64,000 nt of DNA from positions 58,074 to 122,073 of the forward strand of contig SCUZ01000083.1 in the NCBI GenBank assembly GCA_004322535.1. The letters run 5' to 3'. Below are positions 7,958-17,963 of the stretch, piece after piece. The stretch's first letter is position 1. The number at the start of each line of letters is the position of its first letter. A model generated the notes under the pieces. That model was given only the letters and a program-made list of their open reading frames with translations. It ran no database searches and was not told where the DNA came from. The DNA comes from Rugosibacter sp. (lineage in GTDB: Bacteria > Pseudomonadota > Gammaproteobacteria > Burkholderiales > Rhodocyclaceae). Both the position numbers and the translations under genes were made by a program.

Positions 7958-7975
7958 TGTCGCGCTGTGGCGACA
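7958..7975. promoter_or_regulatory. GlrR-type enhancer site 2 (TGTC-N10-GACA)
   Basis: TGTC GCGCTGTGGC GACA, with the dyad CTGTCGC/GCGACAG (7957-7976). It abuts the glrR stop codon and is 65 bp (about six helical turns) from site 1. There is no T-run, so it is not a terminator for glrR. Confidence 0.75.
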
Positions 7976-7976
7976 G

Positions 7977-9356
7977 TTACTTGAACAACGAAGGATCCAT
8001 GGAATGGCGCTGCAGGAGCTTGTAAAAATCCGTACGGTTTCGCTGCGCCAAAGTGGCAGCACTCGCAACGCTACCCCCCGTCATTTTGAGCAGCCGCGCC
8101 AGGTAATCGGCTTCAAAGCGACGCCGTGCTTCATCGAAGGGGATAATATCTTCCAGTTCCCGGATGGCATTTTGCACCAGTGCAAGTGGTACGATGGATC
8201 CGGTAGACAAGGCAACTGCCTGCTCTACTACATTGAGCAGTTGACGCACGTTACCGGGCCAGCTGGCGCGTACTAGAATCTCCATCGCCTCCGGCGCAAA
8301 TCCATTAACTTCCTTTCGGTAGTTTTCCGAGATCTTGTGTAGAAAATACCTGGCCAGCAGAGGAATATCGTCACGCCGTTCAGCCAATGATGGAATCGCC
8401 AGCGCCACCACCTTGAGGCGATAAAACAAATCACTACGAAACCGTCCTTCGGCCATTTCCACGTCCAGATCGCGGTGCGTAGCACTAATGACACGAATAT
8501 CCACACGCTGCGATTTAGCCTCACCTAATGGCCTCACCTCGCGCTGCTCCAGCATGCGCAGCAATTTTACTTGCAATGGCAAAGGCATATCGCCAATCTC
8601 ATCCAGGAAAAGCGTGCCACCATCGGCCTCCCTGACTAACCCTGCATAGTCTTTATTCGCCCCGGTAAATGCCCCGCGCACATAGCCAAAAAGCTCGGAT
8701 TCCAGAAGGTTTTCAGGGATTGCCCCACAATTCACAGCGACAAAACTCGCCTGAGACCGTGCGCTGGCAAAATGAATTGCCTGGGCCAACAGCTCTTTCC
8801 CGGTGCCTGATTCTCCATACAACATGACACTGGCGTCGCTAGCAGCAACCAATCGGGCTTGCGCCAAAAGACCTTCCATGACGGGACTTTGGGTAACAAT
8901 ACCCGCTCGCCATGTTTGCTCGCCCATAGCCTCAGTGGTGTCACTGACAGAAAAGCGCAGTGCCTGCTCCACTTGGGCAATCAGCGCTTTGGCATCATAA
9001 GGCTTGGTCAGATAGCCAAACACGCCACGATTTGTCGCTGCAATCGCATCCGGAATGGTGCCATGCGCCGTGAGTATGATCACCGGTAGCGCCGGATGCG
9101 TCGCGTTGATCGCCTCAAACAATGCCGAACCATCCATACCCGGCATACGCAGATCGGTAATCACCAGATGCGGCCGTTCAACCGCAATCATGGCCAGTGC
9201 GTGTTCTGCCTTGTCTGTCGTCATGACTCCATATCCTGCTGCCTCGAGCCGAATGGTCAACAGGCGAAGCAAATCCGGGTCATCATCAACCAATAAAATC
9301 TGTGATCGCGTTTGTAGCCGAGTTTGTGAGCTATTTTTTGCATTCGGCGAGCTCAT
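7977..9356 (-). CDS. glrR: Sigma-54-dependent response regulator GlrR/QseF
   Basis: 459 residues: receiver domain (about 18-132; phosphoacceptor Asp68 in VITDLRMPGMDG), AAA+ sigma-54 activator domain (about 150-385) with Walker A GESGTGKE at 181-188 and the sigma-54 contact loop GAFTGA at 228-233, then a C-terminal helix-turn-helix (about 425-455). The start overlaps the qseG stop by 4 bp (ATGA). Gene order kinase-lipoprotein-regulator matches glrK-qseG-glrR (qseE-qseG-qseF). Its predicted operators lie immediately downstream. Confidence 0.92.
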   Translation of the reverse strand: MSSPNAKNSSQTRLQTRSQILLVDDDPDLLRLLTIRLEAAGYGVMTTDKAEHALAMIAVERPHLVITDLRMPGMDGSALFEAINATHPALPVIILTAHGTIPDAIAATNRGVFGYLTKPYDAKALIAQVEQALRFSVSDTTEAMGEQTWRAGIVTQSPVMEGLLAQARLVAASDASVMLYGESGTGKELLAQAIHFASARSQASFVAVNCGAIPENLLESELFGYVRGAFTGANKDYAGLVREADGGTLFLDEIGDMPLPLQVKLLRMLEQREVRPLGEAKSQRVDIRVISATHRDLDVEMAEGRFRSDLFYRLKVVALAIPSLAERRDDIPLLARYFLHKISENYRKEVNGFAPEAMEILVRASWPGNVRQLLNVVEQAVALSTGSIVPLALVQNAIRELEDIIPFDEARRRFEADYLARLLKMTGGSVASAATLAQRNRTDFYKLLQRHSMDPSLFK

Positions 9357-9871
9357 GGTTTTCCTTTGATCACATTCTCACGCTGCATCATTTTTTTCTC
9401 GATATCCTTTAACGCTTCAAGCTTGCCATCAAGGTCATCAGCACGGCGAATTTGGGTTTGCAATGCTTCCTCCAATCTTTGGCGTTCGGCCAAGTCGGTA
9501 CTCAACATAGCGGCCAAAGCATGAAGCGGAAGATCACGACGCCCCGTTTCCTTGACCAAGGGATCGAGCAATTGTTGCGCATGGCGGATGTCTCCGCCAG
9601 GAACAGACAAGGCAATGGCATATTGAAGTTGATAGAAAGTCGATTTATCTTTCGCATAACTCTTGCGTGCGCGTTCAGTTTCCTTGGCAAGCTCGGGTAC
9701 CGACAACAAGCGTAGTTGATCAAAGTAAGCAAGCAATGCACTCGCACTGCCTGGTGCATTCCAATACACCGGGCTGGGGGGCGCAACAACTTCTGCCGGT
9801 TTGATGGCTGCACAGCCCGAGAGCAGGGCCAGGGGTAAACCCAGGAACAAATAGTTATAAAACGTTTTCAT
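9353..9871 (-). CDS. qseG: QseG-like lipoprotein
   Basis: 172-residue lipoprotein: signal with lipobox LLSGC at about residues 16-20, then a helical domain and a Gln/Glu/Arg-rich coiled C-terminus. Sequence similarity to QseG is modest; the call rests on position between the sensor kinase (6 bp upstream) and the sigma-54 regulator (4-bp overlap). In enterobacteria QseG is an outer-membrane lipoprotein that activates the kinase. Confidence 0.78.
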   Translation of the reverse strand: MKTFYNYLFLGLPLALLSGCAAIKPAEVVAPPSPVYWNAPGSASALLAYFDQLRLLSVPELAKETERARKSYAKDKSTFYQLQYAIALSVPGGDIRHAQQLLDPLVKETGRRDLPLHALAAMLSTDLAERQRLEEALQTQIRRADDLDGKLEALKDIEKKMMQRENVIKGKP

Positions 9872-9877
9872 GGCGGG

Positions 9878-11299
9878 TCATAAATTCAAAGGGAGTTGTA
9901 CCGTGAAGTGCCCTTTTCCTCGGCCAACGGTGATTTCCCCGCCCAAGGTGAGTACATGTTCTTTGGCGATAGATAACCCCAACCCCGAGCCTTTGACAAC
10001 GCCAGCAGCTACGGCCTGGCCACGATAAAACGGATCAAACAAATTATCCCTCTCTTCATCCGCGACGCCTGGACCCTCATCAATCACGGATAGCAAAACA
10101 TGATTATCATTTTTTTTTGCCGACACGGTAATCGTACCATTTGCAGGTGAGTACTTAATGGCATTAGACAGCAGATTATCAAACACGATACGCAACCGCT
10201 CGGGATCTGTACGCAAAACAAAATCATCGACTTGCCTATCTAACTTGATATGTCGTGAGGCCATCGCCAGGTGTTGCTTATCGATTACCTTCGCAATGAT
10301 TTCAATGGGTTTTACAGGTTGCAATTTAAGCGGTGTTTGCTGAAACTCCGACTCACCATGACGCAACAGATCTTCAATCAGGCGTTGCAAGTCAAGACTA
10401 TGTTGACGCAGGATATAGACAATTTCACGCTGTTTTTCTGTTAACGGCCCTGCAATTTCCTCAGATAATAAATCCGACCCTTCGCGCAATGCCGTTAAAG
10501 GTGTTTTTAGCTCATGCGAAATCTGGCGCAAAAAACGGCTTTTTTGTTCCCCTAGGTGAACCAAACGCAACCGCAACCAATCCAGCCGGTCACCCAGCTG
10601 CTTCAAGTCATCAGGGCCATTCACTTCGATCCTGGTCTCAAGCCGGCGTTCGCCCAGATCACGAATACCCTGTTCAAGCTGGGCAATCGGCTTAGCGAGA
10701 AGATGCGTAAACCCGGCGACGATGAATATCGACAAGGGCAGCAACAAGAAAAGCTGCCTTTTAACTTGTATCTCCGTTTGCTCGGCCAACACGCGCAAAG
10801 ACTCTGCCTCTTTATCGATCACCTTGCTCGAGCGTGTTAATAGCTGCCGCGTTGTATCGGCAATATCGGCATACCGAATCGCTGCATCCGCCGCGCCTGT
10901 CGCATCAATGCCGATTTTTACGAGATAGGCATTGAGTTGCTGTTCTTCTTGCTGCAGGGCCGTTAGCTCTAGCCGCATGGAGGCTTCAAGTGGCAACTCG
11001 CCCAATTGTGCGCTGGCATTCACAAAGCGCTGATGCAAAGTGAGATAGCTCTTCCATAAAGTCGAATCTTTCAAGATGACACTCTGTTGCGCAACGCGTT
11101 CCAATGAATTGGCCGTTTCGCTTAATTCTCTTGCGGCATGGGTCACTCGCGCGGCATCATAAATAGCACGCTGGCTTTGTGTCGATAGTCGCTGTATGGC
11201 GACGGTATTAATCAGCAAACCAATAATCAATGGCAAAACCGCCAGCAAAAAGCCGGCTGACAGCAGCTTGAAGAACGATTTTGGATAATGGATATTCAT
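9878..11299 (-). CDS. glrK: Sensor histidine kinase GlrK/QseE
   Basis: Membrane sensor kinase: first transmembrane segment at about residues 8-30, periplasmic helical sensor region to about 165, second transmembrane segment (LLLPLSIFIVAGF), HAMP, HisKA with the phosphoacceptor in RQISHELKTPL, then HATPase with N box (FDNLLSNAIKYSP) and G boxes (DEGPGV, GSGLGLSI). The start is uncertain: ATG at 11299 (MNIHYPK) or TTG at 11329; neither has a good ribosome binding site. First gene of the glrK-qseG-glrR set. Confidence 0.9.
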   Translation of the reverse strand: MNIHYPKSFFKLLSAGFLLAVLPLIIGLLINTVAIQRLSTQSQRAIYDAARVTHAARELSETANSLERVAQQSVILKDSTLWKSYLTLHQRFVNASAQLGELPLEASMRLELTALQQEEQQLNAYLVKIGIDATGAADAAIRYADIADTTRQLLTRSSKVIDKEAESLRVLAEQTEIQVKRQLFLLLPLSIFIVAGFTHLLAKPIAQLEQGIRDLGERRLETRIEVNGPDDLKQLGDRLDWLRLRLVHLGEQKSRFLRQISHELKTPLTALREGSDLLSEEIAGPLTEKQREIVYILRQHSLDLQRLIEDLLRHGESEFQQTPLKLQPVKPIEIIAKVIDKQHLAMASRHIKLDRQVDDFVLRTDPERLRIVFDNLLSNAIKYSPANGTITVSAKKNDNHVLLSVIDEGPGVADEERDNLFDPFYRGQAVAAGVVKGSGLGLSIAKEHVLTLGGEITVGRGKGHFTVQLPLNL

Positions 11300-11360
11300 A
11301 ATAAGCCGTGCTGCAAAATCTGTTCCCAATGAGAGGGTGATCGGAATAGGTCACGAACGC

Positions 11361-12104
11361 CTATTGATTGGCTTTTAATTGGCGCATCGTCCTGCGCATA
11401 AAACAGAGATCTTCCCAGGCTTTCGCCTTATCGAGAGGACTGCGCAATAGATAGGCGGGATGGTAGGTGACAATCACAGGAATACCCTCGTAATCATGCA
11501 CCCTAGTCCGTGCAGCGCCGATTTTTACTTCAGTTTGTAGCAATGTCTGCGCAGCGGGGCGGCCCATGGCGACAATGAGCTTAGGCTGGATCAAGGCAAT
11601 TTGTTGTGCAAGATAAGGCCGGCAGGCTGCAAGCTCGTCGTGGTCGGGAGTTCGATTTTCCGGTGGACGACACTTAACGGCATTGGCAATATAAACATCC
11701 CGTCCGCGCTGCAGACCAATCGAAGTCAGCATGTTATCCAGCAGCTGACCCGCCTGACCGACAAATGGCTCGCCGCGTTCATCCTCTTCCGCGCCCGGCC
11801 CTTCACCGACAAAAAGCCAGTCGGCTTGCCGGTCGCCAACGCCTAGCACGGCTTGTTTGCGCACTTCACAAAGTCGGCACTGGCGACACGCCGCAACGGT
11901 TGCAGCCAGCTCATCCCAATCCATGGGCATAGCGATTCTCGTCGCGCGCGTGACTGCCGTATTGTCTGTCGGGGCTCGCTCGGCAGCCGAATGAGTCGCC
12001 TCGGCCCGTAGCTCGGTCGCCGTAGCAGCGACGGATGGCGCGCGAAGTTTCCACACTGGCCCCAAGCCCATTTCGTGCAGTATTTGTTGGCGACTAGGAT
12101 TCAT
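11361..12104 (-). CDS. Uracil-DNA glycosylase, family 4 (Fe-S type)
   Basis: Removes uracil from DNA. The C-terminal catalytic part (about residues 75-240) carries the family 4/5 signature GEGPGAEEDERGEPFVG, the later motif TYHPAYLLRSP, and cysteines in CRQCRLC and VKCRPPENRTP suited to the 4Fe-4S cluster. An alanine/threonine-rich N-terminal extension of about 60 residues precedes it, as is common in betaproteobacterial members. It follows rimI by 7 bp. Confidence 0.9.
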   Translation of the reverse strand: MNPSRQQILHEMGLGPVWKLRAPSVAATATELRAEATHSAAERAPTDNTAVTRATRIAMPMDWDELAATVAACRQCRLCEVRKQAVLGVGDRQADWLFVGEGPGAEEDERGEPFVGQAGQLLDNMLTSIGLQRGRDVYIANAVKCRPPENRTPDHDELAACRPYLAQQIALIQPKLIVAMGRPAAQTLLQTEVKIGAARTRVHDYEGIPVIVTYHPAYLLRSPLDKAKAWEDLCFMRRTMRQLKANQ

Positions 12105-12111
12105 CAGTTAT

Positions 12112-12570
12112 TTATAACTCTCGTGCCATCACGATCGCATCTTCCCGTTGTTCATGGGCTGGATAATAGCCGTGTCGCCGACCAATCTCAATGAACCCCT
12201 GGCGTGTGTACAAGGCCAGCGCCGCTCGATTCGTAGCACGCACTTCGAGCAGCATGCGCGTCACCTGCCGCGTCTTGGCACGCGCCATCAGGTACTGCAA
12301 AAAGGCTGCGCCAACCCCTTGTCGTTGAAACGCGGGTAACACGCTGATGTTCAGCAAATCAGCCTCGCCCACCGCCATCATCACCACGCCATAGCCCACC
12401 AAGGAGTTGCTGCTGTCATACGCCAGCAAGACATCGTGGCCTGCGGCGAGCGAATCGGCAAACTGGCCGCGCGTCCACGGTGAAGCATGCAGCGTGGCCT
12501 CGGCGGCCACTACTGTATCCAGGTCAGCCAAGGTCATCGCGATGATGCGCAGGTATTGGTCAAATGTCAT
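12112..12570 (-). CDS. rimI: Ribosomal protein S18 alanine N-acetyltransferase
   Basis: GNAT-fold enzyme of 152 residues. The acetyl-CoA loop appears as RQGVGAAFLQYL (about residues 85-96) and the C-terminal signature LYTRQGFIEIGRRHGYY matches RimI. It acetylates the N-terminus of S18. Start overlaps the tsaB stop by 4 bp. tsaB-rimI pairing is very common and supports the call. Confidence 0.9.
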   Translation of the reverse strand: MTFDQYLRIIAMTLADLDTVVAAEATLHASPWTRGQFADSLAAGHDVLLAYDSSNSLVGYGVVMMAVGEADLLNISVLPAFQRQGVGAAFLQYLMARAKTRQVTRMLLEVRATNRAALALYTRQGFIEIGRRHGYYPAHEQREDAIVMAREL

Positions 12571-13256
12571 TTCAATCCGCCGCGCGCCAAGCGTTCGGCC
12601 GTGGTAAATGCCACTTTGTCGCGCACATAAATGGGCTGGGCATCGGCTGCTGCTACCCCTCGGCCATCGGCCAACATGGGTACTGCCAAGCGTGCCACGG
12701 CGGCAGCTGAAGGAAAAGCATCAGGGTGAGTGCCCGCCAAGTCTGGCTTACGGCTAGTCAATAAGTCAACATAGGTTTTAAATCCATCGCCCACGCCCCA
12801 TGCGCTTTGAAAAGTCGGCGCCGGTGATGCGGCGGGTGCGATACAATGCGGTGCCATCACTTCATGCGCCACATCCCCTTCGATAGTATATGCGGCCGCA
12901 TAAATTTCATTCATGCGTGCATCGAGACACGTCCAGACATTGCGCTCGCCCGATGCCAGGGCCAACGCGGCCAGGGTTGAGATAGGTGCAACGGGCACAT
13001 CCAGACCAAACGCCAAGCCCTGCGCCACACCGCACGCCAAGCGCAAACCTGTAAACCCGCCCGGGCCTGCGCCAAACGCAATGCCATCGAGTTGCTTGAG
13101 CGTTATGCCGGATAGTGCCAGCAGTTCATGCGCCCAGGGTAAAAGATATTCCGAGCCACTGTTCGGGTGATCGGCAAACCGTTCGGTGAGCTCGCCATCC
13201 TGCCAAAGTGCGACGGATAGGCGTCGTGTCGCCGTCTCGAATGCCAGAAAACGCAC
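12567..13256 (-). CDS. tsaB: tRNA t6A biosynthesis protein TsaB
   Basis: Actin-like ATPase-fold scaffold that partners TsaD in making threonylcarbamoyladenosine at position 37 of ANN-decoding tRNAs. 229 residues, starting MRFLAFETATRRLSVAL with the family stretch GAGPGGFTGLRLA at about 63-75. A repeat copy lies antisense in the middle and encodes AASPAPTF, a region variable in the family. Confidence 0.93.
   Translation of the reverse strand: MRFLAFETATRRLSVALWQDGELTERFADHPNSGSEYLLPWAHELLALSGITLKQLDGIAFGAGPGGFTGLRLACGVAQGLAFGLDVPVAPISTLAALALASGERNVWTCLDARMNEIYAAAYTIEGDVAHEVMAPHCIAPAASPAPTFQSAWGVGDGFKTYVDLLTSRKPDLAGTHPDAFPSAAAVARLAVPMLADGRGVAAADAQPIYVRDKVAFTTAERLARGGLK
12809..12834 (+). repeat. 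Dispersed repeat, copy C (inside tsaB)
   Basis: GAAAAGTCGGCGCCGG then TGATGCGGCG. Antisense to tsaB. One change from consensus in the second half (TGATG for TGATA). Confidence 0.8.
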
Positions 13257-13281
13257 GGTTGCTGATTAAACGCAGCGCTGG

Positions 13282-14139
13282 TTAAACGCGCGGACGACCA
13301 AACATGCCGCGCAAGGCGTCTTGCAAATCAGCAGGCAGTACAATCGTTTTGGCGTTTTCCGAGGTGGCCAGGCTGCCTAGCGTCTGGATATATTTCTCAC
13401 CCAGCAAATAGCGCACGGGGGCATCGTCACTCCCCAGCGCCACGGCGACGCGCTTGATGGCTTCCGCACTGGCGGTAGCCAAAGTCACTTGTGCTTCGGC
13501 TTGTAGTCGCGCCGCTTGTAACTGGGCTTCCGCGTTGAGAATGGTCGATTGCTTGGTGCCTTCAGCGCGGGTCACTGTGGCTTTGCGTTCACGCTCGGCA
13601 GACGCTTGCGCCTCCATCGCGCGCTGCATTGATTCAGACGGCTTGATGTCTTGTATTTCGACCGATTTGACGGTCAGCCCCCAATCAATGGCTTCGTCGG
13701 CAATGCTCTCGCGCAAACGCGCCTTGATTGCATCGCGGTTGGACAACGCCTCGTCCAGATTCATTTCACCAATAATTGAACGCAGCGTGGTCATGATCAT
13801 GTTGCGTATCGCTTCAGAAAAATCTGTCACGCCATACACCGCCTTGACCGGATCGGTGATCTTGATGAACGCAATCGCATTGGTCACAATCACGGCATTG
13901 TCTTTAGTGATGACTTCCTGCTCTTGCACATCCAGAATAATGTCTTTGGTTACCAGCTTGTAACGCACCTGATCCAGATAAGGAATGATGATATTCAACC
14001 CAGGCAACAATGTTTTATGGTACTTGCCCAACCGCTCGACAACCCATTCCTCGCCTTGCGCCACAATGCGCACGCCCTTGGCCACGGTCACTGCGGCGAA
14101 AACAAAGAGTGCAATTACAAAAAATCCAAGCTCACCCAT
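13282..14139 (-). CDS. SPFH/Band 7 membrane protein QmcA-like
   Basis: Stomatin-type protein with an N-terminal membrane anchor (residues ~3-20), an SPFH domain (about 20-180, with VVERLGKYHKTLLPGLN) and a coiled Ala/Glu region (about 180-240). The second ATG (14139) is chosen since GAGGAG then lies 6 nt upstream. It is paired with nfeD, its usual membrane partner, 10 bp upstream, indicating a lipid-microdomain pair. Full length 285 residues. Confidence 0.9.
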   Translation of the reverse strand: MGELGFFVIALFVFAAVTVAKGVRIVAQGEEWVVERLGKYHKTLLPGLNIIIPYLDQVRYKLVTKDIILDVQEQEVITKDNAVIVTNAIAFIKITDPVKAVYGVTDFSEAIRNMIMTTLRSIIGEMNLDEALSNRDAIKARLRESIADEAIDWGLTVKSVEIQDIKPSESMQRAMEAQASAERERKATVTRAEGTKQSTILNAEAQLQAARLQAEAQVTLATASAEAIKRVAVALGSDDAPVRYLLGEKYIQTLGSLATSENAKTIVLPADLQDALRGMFGRPRV

Positions 14140-14149
14140 CATGCGCTCC

Positions 14150-14599
14150 TCAAGTTTTACCCACTTTTAAAAACTGGCCATCCACTGCCAGCACTTTGAC
14201 TCGCATGCCAGCCGCAATGGATTCATCAGCCAGGCAAGTCCACCGCTCTGCCCCCATGATGGGCTTTTGAAAGCGCACTTCACCGCGACCTGATGAGGAC
14301 CCCACAGGTTCAATTGCGCTCACGAGCACCCCGATCTCACCTAATGCCTCATCCGCTTGGCCCGAGCGTGTTTTGTTCGCATGGCGAAAAAACCTGAACC
14401 ACAACACCGTCATCACTATCGAAGCAGCTGTCCATAGCAATACCTGCGCAGTAAAGCTCAAGTTCGGGAGCACCAATAAGGCCACGCCCACAAGTAGCGC
14501 GCCTATGGCAAACCAGATGATAAAAAAACTGAACAAGGCCAGCTCAGCCAAAGCCAGTCCCATGCCTAATACCATCCAGTGCCACCAGAGAATTTGCAT
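14150..14599 (-). CDS. NfeD-family membrane protein
   Basis: 149 residues with two to three transmembrane segments (about 8-30, 35-50 and 55-72) and a C-terminal OB-like domain (about 90-149) with GEVRFQKPIMGAERW. This is the short NfeD form lacking the protease domain. It starts 3 bp after ppsA and precedes the SPFH gene. Confidence 0.88.
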   Translation of the reverse strand: MQILWWHWMVLGMGLALAELALFSFFIIWFAIGALLVGVALLVLPNLSFTAQVLLWTAASIVMTVLWFRFFRHANKTRSGQADEALGEIGVLVSAIEPVGSSSGRGEVRFQKPIMGAERWTCLADESIAAGMRVKVLAVDGQFLKVGKT

Positions 14600-14602
14600 G
14601 GT

Positions 14603-16999
14603 TTATTTTTTGTGGCTAGCGAGTCGCATCGAAGTATCAATCACGGTATCCGGATTCAACGAGATGGTCTGGATACCTTCATCCATGAGCCACTCGGCAA
14701 AGTCAGCGTGATCCGACGGGCCTTGACCACAAATGCCAACATACTTGCCCAGGCGATTACACGTGGCAATCGTCATGGACAATAATTTTTTAACGGCCAG
14801 ATCGCGCTCATCAAACGAATGTGCCACCAAACCAGAATCACGATCCAGGCCTAGTGTCAGCTGGGTCAGATCATTGGAACCGATTGAGTAGCCATCGAAA
14901 TGCTCAAGAAACTGCTCAGCCAACAAGGCATTGGATGGAATTTCACACATCATGATCAGCTTGAGCTCGTTTTCGCCGCGGCGCAGACCATGCGCCGCCA
15001 GCAATTCGACCACCGTACGGGCTTCGTCCACCGTGCGCACGAAGGGCACCATGATTTGCACATTGGTGAGCCCCATGTCATTGCGTACGCGCTTCATGGC
15101 ACGGCATTCGAGTTCAAAGCAAGCGCGGAAAGACGGCGCGATGTAACGTGAAGCGCCACGGAACCCCAACATGGGGTTTTCTTCTTCCGGCTCATAAATC
15201 TCGCCGCCGAGCAATTTGCGGTATTCGTTTGATTTGAAATCCGACAAACGAACAATCACCGGCTGCGGATAAAACGCCGCCGCAATGGTGGCCACCCCTT
15301 CAGTCAACTTCTCGACAAAAAATGTCTCAGGCGAAGAATAGCCGCGCGAACGGCGCAAAATTTCTTCCTTCAGGCTTGCAGGTACCTGATCAATTTCAAG
15401 GATTGCCTTGGGATGAATACCGATCATGTTATTGATAACAAACTCAAGCCGAGCCAAGCCAACCCCGGCATTCGGAATCTGCGCAAACTCAAAGGCGAGT
15501 TCGGGGTTGCCCACGTTCATCATGATTTTGACTGGCAACTTGGGCAAATTACCCACATCCTGCCGCGTGATTTCAAACTCAAGCGCATCGCGATACACAT
15601 AACCCGTATCACCTTCGGCACACGATATGGTCACGCTCTCGCCTTCGGTCAAGGCGGTAGTGGCACTGCCACAGCCCACAATGGCAGGGATGCCCAGTTC
15701 GCGCGCAATAATCGCCGCATGGCAAGTACGTCCGCCACGATTGGTCACAATCGCTGAAGCCCGCTTCATGACTGGCTCCCAGTTGGGGTCTGTCATGTCC
15801 GCTACCAGCACATCACCTGGTTGTACCAGGTGCATTTGGGCGGGATCTTTGACCACACGCACCACGCCAGAACCGATTTTTTGCCCAATGGCGCGGCCAC
15901 TGGTGAGCACTTTGCCATGCTGCTTGAGCTTGTATTTTTCAATCACCGAAGCATGGTCATCTTGCGATTTCACAGTCTCTGGACGCGCCTGCAGGATATA
16001 CAGCTTGCCATCCTGACCATCCTTGCCCCATTCGATGTCCATCGGCATCTGGTAGTGCGCTTCAATGATCATGGCATAACGTGCCAACTCAAGAATATCT
16101 GCGTCGGCTAGCGAGAAAACATTCCGATCATTTTCCGGCACATCTATTGTTTCCGTACTGCGCCCGGCCTGCCGCGAGTCGGTAAAAATCATCTTGATCA
16201 GCTTGCTGCCCATATTTCGCCGAATGATGGAAGGCTTGCCCAGCGCCAACGTGGCTTTATGGACATAGAACTCATCCGGATTTACCGCCCCTTGCACCAC
16301 GGTTTCGCCCAAGCCATAACTTGAAGTGATAAAAACGACTTTATCGAAGCCTGATTCCGTATCCATCGTAAACATCACGCCGGAAGCGCCGGTGTCTGAA
16401 CGCACCATGCGCTGCACACCCGCTGACAAGGCCACCTCGGCATGCGCAAAACCCTTATGCACGCGATAAGCAATCGCGCGATCGTTGTAGAGCGAGGCAA
16501 AAACTTCCTTGATGGCATGCAGAATATTGTCATAGCCATGGATGTTCAAAAAACTTTCCTGCTGGCCGGCAAATGAAGCATCCGGCAAATCCTCTGCCGT
16601 TGCGGAAGAACGCACTGCAAAGCTTGCTTCAGCACCACTTGACGCAATGAGGAGCGCGTATTCTTGTTTAATTTCATCTTCCAGCTTGGGCGGAAACGGG
16701 GTATCCACAACCCACTGACGAATCTGCGCACCCACTTTTGCAAGTTTTTCAACATCATCCACGTTCAATGCATCCAGCGCGGCATTGATGCGATCAGCCA
16801 GCCCTTGATGGGCGAGAAACTCGCGGTACGCCAATGCCGTGGTTGCAAACCCGCCTGGCACGCGCACTTGCGATGCCGCCAGTTGACTGATCATCTCCCC
16901 CAGTGATGCATTTTTGCCGCCAACATCTCCCACATCCGTCATGCGTAAATGTTCAAAACCAATCGCGTAGCGATGTGTGAAAGGTGTAGATGAAGACAT
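14603..16999 (-). CDS. ppsA: Phosphoenolpyruvate synthase
   Basis: Converts pyruvate and ATP to PEP, AMP and phosphate in gluconeogenesis. The start at 16999 (MSSSTPF) has AAGGA 7 nt upstream; the longer ORF adds 7 residues. Domains: N-terminal ATP-binding (about 20-345), swivelling phospho-His domain with the catalytic histidine in [14 protein letters not shown] (about 420), and C-terminal PEP-binding barrel with [15 protein letters not shown] and the catalytic cysteine in CGQGPSD. It diverges from ppsR, its regulator, across 82 bp. Confidence 0.96.
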   Translation of the reverse strand: MSSSTPFTHRYAIGFEHLRMTDVGDVGGKNASLGEMISQLAASQVRVPGGFATTALAYREFLAHQGLADRINAALDALNVDDVEKLAKVGAQIRQWVVDTPFPPKLEDEIKQEYALLIASSGAEASFAVRSSATAEDLPDASFAGQQESFLNIHGYDNILHAIKEVFASLYNDRAIAYRVHKGFAHAEVALSAGVQRMVRSDTGASGVMFTMDTESGFDKVVFITSSYGLGETVVQGAVNPDEFYVHKATLALGKPSIIRRNMGSKLIKMIFTDSRQAGRSTETIDVPENDRNVFSLADADILELARYAMIIEAHYQMPMDIEWGKDGQDGKLYILQARPETVKSQDDHASVIEKYKLKQHGKVLTSGRAIGQKIGSGVVRVVKDPAQMHLVQPGDVLVADMTDPNWEPVMKRASAIVTNRGGRTCHAAIIARELGIPAIVGCGSATTALTEGESVTISCAEGDTGYVYRDALEFEITRQDVGNLPKLPVKIMMNVGNPELAFEFAQIPNAGVGLARLEFVINNMIGIHPKAILEIDQVPASLKEEILRRSRGYSSPETFFVEKLTEGVATIAAAFYPQPVIVRLSDFKSNEYRKLLGGEIYEPEEENPMLGFRGASRYIAPSFRACFELECRAMKRVRNDMGLTNVQIMVPFVRTVDEARTVVELLAAHGLRRGENELKLIMMCEIPSNALLAEQFLEHFDGYSIGSNDLTQLTLGLDRDSGLVAHSFDERDLAVKKLLSMTIATCNRLGKYVGICGQGPSDHADFAEWLMDEGIQTISLNPDTVIDTSMRLASHKK

Positions 17000-17081
17000 A
17001 CAAGTTCCTTCTGTTAACATGGAGGGAAAGCTGCCATTTTATAGCCATTTACCTGCCTTCTACCTTCCTGAGAGATTATTC

Positions 17082-17924
17082 ATGACCCTTCCCACGCCCA
17101 TGCCTGCCCGGCATACCGTATTTTTTGTCTCCGATGGCACAGGTATTACCGCCGAAACGCTGGGGCACAGTTTGCTTTCTCAATTTGAAGACATCCAAAC
17201 AGCTCAAGTGCGCATGCCCTTTATTGACTCCGTTGCCAAGGCAACTGACTGTGTCGCCAGAATCAATGCCGCAGGAATGAAGGATGGCAATCGAGCCATC
17301 GTGATTTCAACTCTGGTGAATCCGGAAACCGTGACGGTGCTGCACCAGGCCAATGCCTTGATTCTCGATTTTTTCGGCGCCTTTATCTCGCCACTGGAAG
17401 CCGAGTTTGGCATGAAGTCCAGCCACACCATTGGGCGCAGTCATAGCCTGGTGAATTCATCAGAATACGTGGCGCGTATGGATGCGATCAATTTCACGCT
17501 GGCCCATGACGACGGTGTATCCAGCACTGAGCTGGATAAATCAGATGTCATCCTCGTCGGCGTCTCGCGCAGTGGCAAAACGCCAACCAGCCTGTATCTG
17601 GCAATCCAGTTTGGTATCAAGGTAGCCAACTATCCTTTGATTCCGGAAGATTTTGAACGCAACAAACTCCCCGATGGGCTCACCAAACATCGGCACAAGC
17701 TGTTTGGTTTAACCATCAACCCTGATCGACTCTCTGCCATCCGTCAGGAACGTCGCCCTGAGAGCACCTACGCATCCCTCGAAAACTGTCGCTGGGAAAT
17801 TGACCAAGCGCAAAAGATGATGCGCCGCGAAGGGATTGAGTGGCTTGAATCAACCACTAAATCCATTGAGGAAATTGGCGCGACCCTGCTGCAAACCTTG
17901 AAAATTGATCGACGCACGTGCTAA
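17082..17924 (+). CDS. ppsR: PEP synthetase regulatory protein PpsR (DUF299)
   Basis: Bifunctional ADP-dependent kinase/phosphorylase that inactivates and reactivates PpsA at a threonine next to the catalytic His. 280 residues from the ATG at 17082 (MTLPTPM). Family motifs: [19 protein letters not shown] at the N-terminus and P-loop [15 protein letters not shown] near residue 160. Position divergent to ppsA confirms the pairing. Followed 39 bp later by ggt. Confidence 0.95.
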   Translation: MTLPTPMPARHTVFFVSDGTGITAETLGHSLLSQFEDIQTAQVRMPFIDSVAKATDCVARINAAGMKDGNRAIVISTLVNPETVTVLHQANALILDFFGAFISPLEAEFGMKSSHTIGRSHSLVNSSEYVARMDAINFTLAHDDGVSSTELDKSDVILVGVSRSGKTPTSLYLAIQFGIKVANYPLIPEDFERNKLPDGLTKHRHKLFGLTINPDRLSAIRQERRPESTYASLENCRWEIDQAQKMMRREGIEWLESTTKSIEEIGATLLQTLKIDRRTC

Positions 17925-17963
17925 GCCCCATCCATCTTTGAGCACTTACCCCAGGATCTTGCC

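Noticed and set aside
7889-7976. The two hairpins CTGTCGC/GCGACAG read as terminators of glrR
   Set aside because: No T-run follows on either strand, while both match the GlrR operator form exactly.
11509-11527. CCGTGCAGCGCCGATTTTT in the uracil glycosylase gene as a repeat copy
   Set aside because: Only the tail matches and the left half is absent; possibly chance.
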